Shown here: positions 24,585 to 36,500 of the stretch, piece after piece | Numbering within the stretch: position 1 is the stretch's first letter | Layout: each line of letters starts with the position of its first letter | Assembly: GCA_017311185.1 (NCBI GenBank) | Contig: JAESUZ010004802.1 | Coordinates: 496,001-560,000, forward strand | Source: Proteles cristata cristata | Lineage: Eukaryota > Chordata > Mammalia > Carnivora > Hyaenidae | Direction of reading: 5' to 3' | Length of the DNA stretch: 64,000 nucleotides | Notes under the pieces: model-generated | Told to the model about the DNA's origin: nothing | Seen by the model: the letters and a program-made list of their open reading frames with translations, nothing else | Database searches by the model: none | Position numbers and translations under genes: made by a program

Positions 24585-27500
24585 ACACGCCCATGCCTAA
24601 GCAGGGGAAGGTCAGAGAGAAAGAGAGAGAGACAGACAGAGAGAGAGAGAGAGAAAGAGAGAGGAATTGCAAGAGGCTGTGCATAGCCAATGCATAGAGT
24701 GACAGAGGGCTCAATCTCATGAGCTGCATGATAATGACCAGAGCAGAAATCTAGTTGGACTTTAACCAACTGAACCACCCAGGTGATCTCCCAACCCAAA
24801 CACCTTTCAATGGCTCTTCATCCTCCGACAAAACAAGCCCACTGCTTGGCCTGGAGTTCAAGAACTTCCATGATCTGGCCCATATATCTCCAATCTTATC
24901 TTTATAAGGAAGTGCTAGCACACTGGCTTTTAAATGAAATTGCTGGATTTAAGGGTCTGCTTAGTTTAGTTCTACTGTCATTATAATTATTAGTTCTGTG
25001 ATTGGGCAGGCTTCTAATCCCTCTGAACTTCAATTCCTTATTTATGCAAAGAAATACACTGTAGGTTTGTAGTAAATGATGATTAAAGGAGATACATCAT
25101 AGAAGCACTTCACTCTGTGGAACATACTAAACATTCAATTAATGGAGTCCCGCTGTTCTGGCTTAACTCACTCCTCAAACTCTCCATGTCTAATAACATC
25201 ATTGTCCTAGGAGTCAGTCCTCATGTCTCCTCCTAACCTTATAGTCAGTCTCAGAGGGTACAAAAAAGATCACTTACCAGGTAAGACAGTGGTCTCCTGG
25301 CTTTTCAATCCTAAAGATGAGAACAGAAATTGTTTAGTGAAAAATGCAGTCAACTTGAAAATTAATGTAACTTTATATTTATATGGGTTTTTACAGTGAA
25401 AACTAAGCTCTGAGGGGTGGTAGGGGACAGGAGCCTGGAGCCTGACAGACTTATGGTGAGAACAACTACGGCTAGCAACCCAGGTGCTCTCTGAGAATAA
25501 GCAAAACAGCTCTTGATTTTTTTTTTTTTTAAGATTCAGTCCAAAGACTGACCTACATTTATTTTTTAAAAATAAAACTTCTTGATTACATAATACATTA
25601 TAACTATAGATATTTTGGAAAAACACAGGAAATTATTAAAAATTACTCATAATCCCAGATTTCAGAACTACTCATTCTCAACATTTTTGGTATATCTCCT
25701 TTCAATTTCTTTGTTATGTATAATATATGTACATAATACATTTTTAAACATTTTCCTCAGCTTTATTGATGATGTAATTGAAAGACATCACTGTGTAAGT
25801 TTAAGGTGTACGGCATAGTGATTTGACTTACATATACTGTGAAATGATTACAATTAACATCCATCATCTCAAACAGGTATTTTAAAAAAGAAAAAAAATG
25901 GTTTTTCCCCTTGTGATAAGATATCCTCTCTTAACAACTTTAAAATGTGACGTACAGCAGTACCAGTCTAGTCATCATGCTTACTACACGTTACATATCC
26001 ACTACCTATTTATAAGTGGACACTTCTATCTTTTGACAGTTTAAAATAAAGTTGATATTACAGCCTGTATGCTGTTTTACATATTTTTACTTGCCACTGT
26101 AAGTACTTTCTCATATCTTTAAATATCTTTCAAAACCATGACTTTTAAGTTGTTTAGTGTTTCATAATATGGATATTATTTAACAATACTCCACTGTTGG
26201 ATACTAAGGTTATATATAAATTCTGGCTATCATAACAATGTAAAAACTTTGTTCACAAATCTTTATATTTCCTTAGGACAAATATCTAAAAGTGTTATAA
26301 CTAGGTTAACAGGCATGGGCATTTTTAAGGCTAGTAATACACACTATCCAACTGTCCTTCAGAAAAGTTCCAATTTATAATCTTCCCATTAATTTATGAG
26401 TGTCCCTGTCTCAGCTCCCTTGAGGACATTTGAGTAATATCATTATAAAAAAAAGACAAAAACAAAAACCTGGGAATGAGCTGTACTCTGAAATATACTA
26501 AACAATCAGATGTACATAGCTAACAGCATCAATTACTCAGATTGCAGGAAGCAGAAATAAACATATTAAATCATTGTAATTTAGAAAAAAATACTGCCAT
26601 TTTTTAATGCTCTTGCCCAACACCCTAACCCTATGTCACAAGAGTTTGTGAGTAATTAGTCACACCTTCCTCTATTCATGTAACACTTAACTTTATATAA
26701 AAGCAGAAAATATGCTCTTTAGAACTAATTCCTCATGTCATGTCTCCAGCTGCTCTGCAGGTCATCTCAGAGATATAGATAAGAGAGAGAGCTGCTGTGT
26801 CATCTTTTTAAATAAGATCTATGTGTAACTCAGGAGGGCTCTGATATACCAAACTAGTAAGCTAAAGTGGGTTCTGCCTTTTTCCGACTTTTCCTTACCA
26901 TGCCATGCTTACCTGTTTCCATCCCTAAAAGAGCCATCTTGCAAATGAAAACCCCCAGAGTTTATGAAAATGTCTTACCAGAGTCTTCAAGGTTCTGGTT
27001 TTTCTCACCTAAGTTATAAGAAGAAACTTATCCATTTTAATGATAAAACAAAATAAATCAGAACTCCTATACTTACAACAAACAATTTTCAGGAATTACA
27101 GCCATAAAGAACCACTTGGTACATCCAAGCTACTAAATATAAGTGTTAGCCAGAGTCTAAATGCACCTAATTGGGCCGGACTCTTCCTCTGGCTCCTTTA
27201 TAAAGAAAAATCATCACATATAACAAGTCTCTTGGGAATCTCAGTAAGCTAGAAAAATGTCCATCTTGAAGAGTTAGCTGAAATCCCTGTGAAATGACCA
27301 GTGAAATATGTGGCTGCAGTGGCCAATAAGAAGTGTTCCAAAGCAAGTCCGCAAGGGCATAAAATGCTTCACAGGAAGTATCTGCTAAAAATCAAATAAA
27401 TTGTATGCTTAAGAAAAAGCCAGATGCTGTTCCCTCTTCAATGAATAAAAATTTATTGTAGCCACATGGGCCAAACACATAATAAGGAACTTAAATGCAA

Positions 27501-30500
27501 AGAAGTGATCTCAGGCCTATCACCATAAATGGAAACTTAGGGAGGAAAAGCATCTAATCACCTAGATATTTTAGTCAAATGATAGCAAATATCAGTATAT
27601 TTGACAGATGCAAATGAGTAGCTTTTCTACTTTCATCCGGATGTGTGGTGCCACACAGGCAATTCTCTATGACTAAATACAGAACTATATATAAGAGGCC
27701 CTCAGACCTGTCAAGAGCCACTTAGCTCTTCAGGTCTACTCCACTGAATGTTTCCATATTATTCGGATCTCCAAAGACCCAACCCCTCTCATCTGCAGGA
27801 AGGTAAGTTTCCCCAAAATAGGTTCTTGTTTTTCCCCCCTCTATTATCTGTCAAATTACTTCCCTTCTTATCTACAAAGTACTCTTTCTCCAGCTAAGAA
27901 GTGAATTTGCTTAACAGGAAAGAGCTTCTAAATATTAAATATCCATGTAAAGATTATTTTTAAAAATTAGAGCACACTTACCAGGGTTGTAGATATAGAT
28001 GGGTTGATAATGTTCTGAAATACAAACACGTTTTCATTACCTAAATACTATGCTCAGATGCAAATAAATGTCAGGTTCACTTTATTTTTAAAGGTTTAAT
28101 AATAATAATGATTTAGCTTGGCTTACAAGAATACAGTAATGTGAGAAATTTAAGATTATAATCTCAAAACAAATGGATATGGATTTAATTACATGAAGAA
28201 TTCATAGAAAAACTAGCCAGAAAGGCAGCTAGAAACAGACCTTTATTTTCAAGGTTTGTAACAAGGAAATCTTCAAAAGGATCCACCCAAAGCATGCATT
28301 AGCCAAAAGCATTTTCTGGAAACCTTGGTTTAAATCTGTTCAAATTATCTGATAATACTATTCCTCCTAGAAATCCTGTTTATCTTCCCAAATTTTTCCC
28401 ATGGTCCTCTGAAAAAGATTATTTTTGTTACCTCCTCATTTTTCCCTGGGGAACAGGAGACAGACAAACTGTATTACCATTCTGTTCCCTCTGATTCTCT
28501 CCTTGAACCAAATGCACTCTATTTCTTCCCTTTGTCAGTACCCCAGATGTTATTTCCTAAGATATCAAAATATAAGAATATGAATCCAGCTCTGTGCATA
28601 GGAATCATGTAGGCGCATTTGCAAGTCCTTAAGCTCCTACATGGACAGGCTAGGGTGAGAGTAGTATGGTTCCCTGCATGCCCAGGGCAAATGCTGTGTT
28701 TGAGAGAACGGCCCCAGGTACAGCCAGTGGTGGAGAGCAAGCAGCAGAGGCTCCTGGGCCCTCCTCCTGACAAGATGGTGGTGGTGGTGGTGGTGGTAGC
28801 TGTAGCAGCACAACTCAGCCTTGAGAAAATGGTGGCTGACATATGACAATATGGTGGGGTAGCTCTGACCCATACCTGGGAAAGTAACACTGATAAAATT
28901 CCCATTACAGAGATAATACTTTAAAAGTGTATCTTACCCATGTTCTCAACACAATTTTCAGTTTTTAGTCCTGAAACAGGAAGATATAGCTTCGTTAGAC
29001 ACAATCTGCCTTAGTAAAGATTTCAAAATGGTTTTATGGCTACTGCTAATCTAATTTTTCAGCTTTCATCTATCAGATCTATAATTTGGTAGGGTTCAAA
29101 ATGCAGAACAATTACATTTTTGTATTTATATTACAGCCACCAAACAACAGCATGATCTTTGATAAAACATCAAATGTTCCTGGAATTCAGTTTTCTTATC
29201 TGTATCTTTTATAGGGAATCTGCTTCAAATGACCTCGAAATGCCCATCCAAGGCTAACATTTTATGATTCTATTTTATGATTAGTCTGCAAAAGTTAGGA
29301 AAAAATTTACCCATCTATTCAATTAATCTTCTCTTCAGATACTAAATGGCTTCAACAGCAAACTTATCCTTTGACTATGACAATTCCTATTCACTTCTGA
29401 AAGAGAATCTCAATCAGATCTTCTAGATCCTTGAATATATAAAGAAAAATCCTTCACATTCATATAAGGCAACAAGTTGGTCTACCCCAAACATTAACCT
29501 ATGGTCTATTCCAGAACACTGATCTATATATATAAGAAAATCCACAGTTTTTGGAGACCAGGAATATGGCACCTATCAGTGTATCTTTATAAGGTCCTAG
29601 TCCCTCTCTTTGAAGTTGCCCTATAAAAAGTCACCAGCGTTGCAGTGACTCCTCTGACATACATGACATACAGGGAAACCTGCTAGCCTGCCCAACCATG
29701 GTTAAGGCAAGAACTTCAGTGAGAGGACTTTTAGATTTGGAGCCAGCATGAAACACGGAGGGCTTCCTAGGATGCAACATGAGGATTTTGAGTCCTATGG
29801 TCTCTCTTCCATCCCTGGCTAACTCACTAATCTAATCTGAATATCTAGCTACCTGAGGATGAATCTCTCCATCTAAAATGGGGGGATCCCTAAGAGGCTG
29901 GCTTCACTACGAAGAGACGTGATTTTCCATAATCTGCTCTCAAATCCTGTACCATCTGTGTGGAGTTAGAACCAAAAATCTAGGTGACTAGATCCAGTTT
30001 CTACTGGTCAAGGAAATGGTAGGGATCTGTTCAAATCTGAATGGTGCCCTGAGGCTAACCTCAGGAGTCTGGCTAGTCTAGAATTATTATTATTATTATT
30101 ATTATTTGGTTTATTTACTTATTTTGAGAGAAAGAAGACAGAGACAGAGAGACAGAGACAGAGCGCGCACATCGGGGAGAGGAAAAGAGTGGGTGAGAGA
30201 GAATCCCAAGCAGGCTCCACAACATCAGCTGCAGAGCCCAACATGAGGCTCATGCCCACAAACCGTGAGATCATTACCTGAGCCAAAACCAAGAGTCAGA
30301 CACTTAACAGACAGAGCTATGCAGGTGCCCTCAGACTAGAAATTTAAAAAAAAAAAAACAGTCTAGAGACTAATACAAAATACTGTCTTAGCAGGAAGTG
30401 AGTAAGTGCAAGCCTTACCCAGAGGGCTTAGGTGAGGGTGAGGTAAAGGTGAGGGAAGATGTGGATAAGAAAGCAATTGGTATAATAGAAAGATTCAGCC

Positions 30501-33500
30501 AGGGGACTAGACATTGGGGAATTTTAAAGCTTTTATCTTTCATCTGTACCACACCTCAGAGTATATTTCTCAAAGTGTAGTCTTCTAATCACATACTTCA
30601 GAATCATCTGGGTGCTTATTAATAAGTGCACCAGGGCCCTAGCCAGGACTACTGATAGAATTTCTGGGGAGTGATGCCTTGTATTCTGCATTTTAAGCAA
30701 GAAGTCCAAGTGATTTTTAAGCAAAAAATTTTTGAGAGCCTCCTCAGTAATAGAGGATGGATCTCCTTTAATGTTTAACACAAATCCATTTATTCAAGAC
30801 TGCATTTCTCTTCCCTATTTGACTCTGATTTTAATTTTCCATTAGTTTTTCAGCAGCAGCAAAGAGTAAACTATTTTAGGTTAAAAGGGAGAGACTGGTA
30901 CAGAAATAAATGAGAGAAAGCACAAATACATAGAAAATGAAAGAAGGGACTATAACCACAGATTTGGTAGGTGTAAAAAAAAACCACGGGACTACTGCGA
31001 CCAGCTTTATACCAATAAATTTGAAATACAAAACAAATGCCTAGAAAGAGAGAACTTATTAAAACTTAAGAATGAATAAAAACTTGAATGATACTTAAAC
31101 TATTAAGTAGTTTAAATTTTTTCCACAAAGAAAATACCAAGATAATTTGCTTTTAACAGAGTACTAAAGAGGAGGGAGCTGCAGAGACAGAACTCCAGAG
31201 GTCTTCAAAGGGTTTCCTTTGAATACTGAGCAAAATACTGATCAACTTATATGATCAGGTATGAGGAAACAACCTGAGGCCACGGAAGGAACTCATGAGA
31301 ACAAGAATGGTGGCTATTCCCACCAGTCACACTGGAAAACCTTATAAGGTGTCATTTTAGCAGAGAACTCTACATTAAGAAGACTCAGAAACAATACAGA
31401 CAACAGCAAATAAAGCCCTCTCAGGAGTTTCCTTTCTCCTTCAGATCCCTAGAAATTATAGATGTCTGTGACCAAACTCATAGCTGATTAGAATTTCCAG
31501 CAACAAGACTAAGGCAGTATTTGCTGATAACTAGGTTTCTGCACAAAAGCATTTCCTCCCTTTGCAGGGAAAGAAAAGTCATGTCTCTCCAACCCAAGAT
31601 CTTATCATGCAATGGGCTCTCCCTGAATTTAAGTTCCAATGACGGTAAGATAAAACTCCCAAAATTCCATTGTCACATGGAAATTTTACTTCCAATTAAG
31701 GGCCAAATGTGGCTCCTAAGGGCTTGACCACTTTCACAAACAAGTGGCTGTTTCCAAAAAGTGGTGGAGGTGTCCCTGAATGCTATAGCAAATTCACAGG
31801 GCTACCAAGGGATATTTTATTTATTTATTTATTTATTTATTTATTTTATACAAATAGTTTATTGTCAAATTAGTTTCCACATAACACCCAGTGCTCATCC
31901 CCACAAGTGCCCTCCTCCATGCCCCCCCTCCCCCCCACATCCACCAGTCCTCAGTTTTTGTCAGCATTCAAGAGTCTCTCATGGTTTGCCTCTCCCCCTT
32001 TCCCCCACCATTTCCGCCCTTCTTCTCCCCCTTGGTCCTCTGTTAAGCTCCTCCTAATCCTCCTATACGTGCACACATATGATATTTGTCCTTCTCTGCC
32101 TGACTTATTTCGCTCAGCATAGCACCCTCAAGGTCCATCCATGTTGCTCCACATGGCCAGATTTCATTGTTTCTCATTGCCATGTAGTATTCCATCGTAT
32201 AGATAAACCACATCTTCTTGATCCATTCATCTGTTGATGGACACTTAGGCTCTTTCCAGGTTTTAGTACCAAGGGATATTTTAAAATTTCAGGACAAACG
32301 CAGATGTACTTGGTATCTGTCAGACACAGCATGAACTACTAGCTTGAAGTGAAACTCAGTTTCAAAGTTATACGATGTCAACATTCCGTTGATGACATAT
32401 TTGCAAGGCTGCGTTTTCAGCAATTCTGATAAAAAGCAAACATATGTGAAAAATCAGTGTGGATCAGGAAATAAGGTGGTATCTAATATGATTCCAGAGT
32501 CTGACAAGCTGTGCAGTGTTAAATAGGCACCTATATCCCATTAGCAAGTTACTGCGGTTAAGAATAAAATAATATTGGGGTACCTGGGTGGCTCAGTCGG
32601 TTGGGCATCCGACTTCGGCTCAGGTCATGATCTCACAGTCCATGGGTTCGAGCCTCATGTTGGGCTCTGTGCTGACAGCTCAAAACCTAAGGCCTGCTTT
32701 GGATTCTATGTCTCCCTCTCTCTCTGCCCCTCCCCTGCTCGTTCTCTGTCTCTCTATCTCAGAATAAAGACATAAAATTTTTTTAAAAAAGAATGAAATA
32801 ATATTTAGAAAATTGTTTATGTATATTACTTTTCAAACAGTTACTAAGATGCTAGAACATAAACACTGAGTTGTTTGACTTAATAAACAGAACTTTTAGG
32901 TATTTCTTTTAGCATATGGACATTGTCAAAACAATTAGGACAAGACTAGGGATACCATGAACTGAGAAAATCTGAGAACCTCTGCATTAGACTACACAAA
33001 AGCGTTAAATACTCCTCTACCCAAACTACTGTCTCAACAGAGACCTTACCTACAAGACTTCATACCTGAAAAGACAGCACAGTTCTCTAATAAAACAGCC
33101 TTCCCCCAGGCTGGGCACATCCAATGAAGTGCTGCATCCATCCATTACGATAACTCATTCATTGCCGTGGATGCTCTTGTGAGGAGCTGAACTCCAAATG
33201 GTGATCCTTGTAGTAAGTACACTACCCTGAGACTTACTGAAATCTACCTCTATATATGTTCATGTGCCAATTCTAATGCTCTAGACTGTATGATCAGGCC
33301 CCTGAGACACTGAGAACTAGATTACTAAAGATAAAGCTATATGCCAAAAGACACATGAAACGATGCTCAACATCACTCATCATCATGGAAATACAAATCA
33401 AAACTACACTAAGATACCACCTCATGCTGGCCTGAGTGGCTAAAATGAACAAATCAGGAGACTATAGATGCTGGAGAAGATGTGGAGAAATGGGCACCCT

Positions 33501-36500
33501 CCTACACTGTTGGTGGGAACGTAAACGGGTGCAGCCACTCTGGCAAACACTGTGGAGGTTCCTCAAAAAAATTAACAGAAGAACTCCCCTATGACCCAGC
33601 AACAGCACTGCTAGGAATTTACCCAAGGGATACAGGAGTGCTGAGGCATAGGGGCACATGTACCCCAATGTTCATAGCAGCACTTACAACAATAGCCAAA
33701 TCATGGAAAGAGACTAAATGTCCATCAACTAACGAATGGATCAAGTGATTTATCTATATAATGGAATATTACACGGCAATGATAAAGAATGAAATCTGGC
33801 CATTTGTAGCAACTTGGATGGAACTCGAAGGTGTTATGCTAAGTAAAATAAGTTAGGCAGAGAAAGACAGATACCATATGTTTTCACTCATATGTGGAAT
33901 AGGAGAAACTTAATAGAGGACCATAAGGGAGGGGAAGGGGAAAAAAAACAGCTAAGGAGAGGGAGGGAGGCAAACCATAAGAGACTCTTAAATACTGAGA
34001 ACAAACCAAAGGTTGATAGGGGATGGTAGGAGAGGAGAAAATGGGTGATGGGCATGGAGGAGGGCATTTGTTGGGATGAGCACCGGGTGTTATATGGAAA
34101 CCAAGTTGACAATAAACTATAATATAAAAAAAAGAAAGAAAAATGCCTGTTCATGTCTTTTGGGGTACAGAGTTTGATAAGTTATTTAGAAATTTTGGAT
34201 ACTAATTCTTTATCAGATGTGACATTTAAAAATATCCACTCCTATTCTGTAGATTACCTTTTTTTGTTGATTCTTTCCTTCACTGTGCAGCCTTTTTATA
34301 CTTGATGAAATCCCAATAGTTCATTTTTGCTTTTGTTTCCCTTGGCTACAGAGACGTGTCTAGTAAGACGTTGCTGTGGCCAAGGTCAAAGAGGTTGATG
34401 CCTATGTTCTCTAGCATTTTGATAAGGTTTCCTATCTCATACTTAGGTCTTTTATCCATTTTGATTTTTGTGTATGGTGTAAAAAAGTTGTCCAGCTTCA
34501 TTCGTCTGCATTTTGCTGTCCAATTTTCCCAACACCATTTGTTGAAGAGTTGGTCTTATTTCCATTGGATACTCCTTACTTTGTCAAAGATTAGTTGACC
34601 ATATAGTTTTGGTCCACTTCCAGGTTTTCCATTTTATTCCATTGACCCAAGTGTCTATTTCTGTGCCAGTACCATAGTGTCTTGATGACTACAGCTTTGT
34701 AATATAGAGTGAAGTCCAAAATTGTTACGCCTCCAGCTTTGCTTTTCTTTTTCAAGAAGTGCTTTGGACTCTAAGGGTATTTTGTGGCTCCATACGAATT
34801 TTACAATTCTTTGTTCTAGCCCTGTGAAACATACTGGTGGTATTTTGATAGGGATTGCATTAAATGTGTAGATTTCTTTGGGTAGTAAAGACATTTTAAC
34901 AATATTTGTTCTTCCAATTCATGATCATGAAATGTTTTCCATTTCTTTGTCATCTTCAATTTCTTTCATAAACTCTCTAGTTTTCAAAGTACAGATATTT
35001 AACCTCTTTGGTTAGATTTATTCCTAGGTATCTTTGGGTTTTCTGTACAATTGTAAATGGGATTGATTACTTGGCTTCCTTTCGTTCTGCTTCACTACTG
35101 ATGGATAGAAATGCAACAGATTTCTGTATGTTGATTTTATATCCTGCAACTTTGCTAAATTCATGCATCAGTTATAGCAGTTTTTTGGTGGTCTTTTGGG
35201 TTTTCTACAGAGTATCATTCAATGTGAATAATACTAGTTTGACTTCTTACTCGCTAATTTGGATGCCTTTTATTTTTTTCTGTTGTCTGGTTGCTGAGGC
35301 TAGGACTTCCAGTACTATCTTAAATAACAGGAGTTGAGAGTGGACTTCTCCTTCCTATTATGGAGCTTAGAGGAAAAGCTCCTAGGTTTTCCTCATTGAG
35401 GATAATATTAGCTGTGGGTCTTCTTACCTATATGGCCTTCATACTGTTGAGGTATATTCCATCTATCCCTACTTTCTTCAGAGTTTTTATCAAATATGAA
35501 TACTGTATTTTGTCAAATGCTTTTTCTGCATTTATTGAGAAGTTAATGTAGTTCTTATCCTTTCTTTTACTAATGTGGTGTATCACATTATTTGATTTGT
35601 AGATACTGAATCACTCCTGCAGCCCAGGAATAAATCCCACTTGACTGTAGTGAATGATTCTTTTAATGTGCTGTTGGACTTGATTTGCTAGTATCTTGCT
35701 GAGAATTTTCTCATCCAGGTTCCTCAAGGATGAATTCCCTGTAATTCTCCTTTTTAGTGGTGTCCTTGTCTGGTTTTGAAATTAAGGTAAACGTGGCTTC
35801 ACAGAAGGAGTTTTGAAGTTTTCCTTCCATTTTTTTTTTTTTTTGGGAATAGTCTGAGAATAAGAGGTATTGACTCTTCTTCAAATGTCTGGTAGAATAC
35901 CCCTGGGAAGTCATCTGGTCCTGGGTTCTTGTTTCTTGGGAAATTTTTGACTACTGATTTACTTCTTTGCTCGTTATGGGTCTGTTTAAATTTTCTATTC
36001 TTCCTGTTTCAGTTTTGGTAGTTTGTATATTTAGGAATTTATCCATTTCTTCCAGAATGCCCAATTTGTTGGCATGTAATTTTTCATAACATTCTCATAG
36101 TTGCTTGTATTTCTGTGGTGTTGTGATATCTCCTCTTTCATTTGTGATTTTATCTATTTAGGTCCTTTCTCTTTTCTTTCTGAGGAGTCTGGCTATGGAT
36201 TTATCAATTTTGTTTATTTTTTCAAAGACTTAACTCTTAGTTTCATTCATCTGTTCTACTGGGATTTTTCTTCTATATCATTTTTTTAATCTTTATTATT
36301 TCCCATCTGCTGGCTTTTCTAGGCTTTAATTTACTGTTACTTTTCTAGCTCCTTTAAGTGTAAGATTAGGTTGTGTTTTTGGATTTTTCTTGCTTCTTGA
36401 TGTAGCCCTGTATTGCTATATACTTCTCTCTTAGGACCACCTCTGCTGCATCCCAAAGGTTTTGAACTGTCATGTTTTCATTTTCATTTACTTTTTAAAT

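Noticed and set aside
24358..24799. Two open frames of 95-123 codons on the - strand rich in Ser and Leu
   Set aside because: They read through the CT/GA-rich cores of two adjacent SINEs. The low-complexity SLSLSL peptides are products of the repeat.
28519..28905. 128-codon - frame with Thr/His runs near ART3 mini-exon 1
   Set aside because: The runs come from the (GGT)n tract; the frame is not bounded by splice sites and overlaps two other frames.
33340..34400. Twin-primed L1 insertion at this site
   Set aside because: Twin priming leaves the inverted 5' part before the 3' part. Here the opposite piece lies after the poly(A) tail, and there is no duplication.
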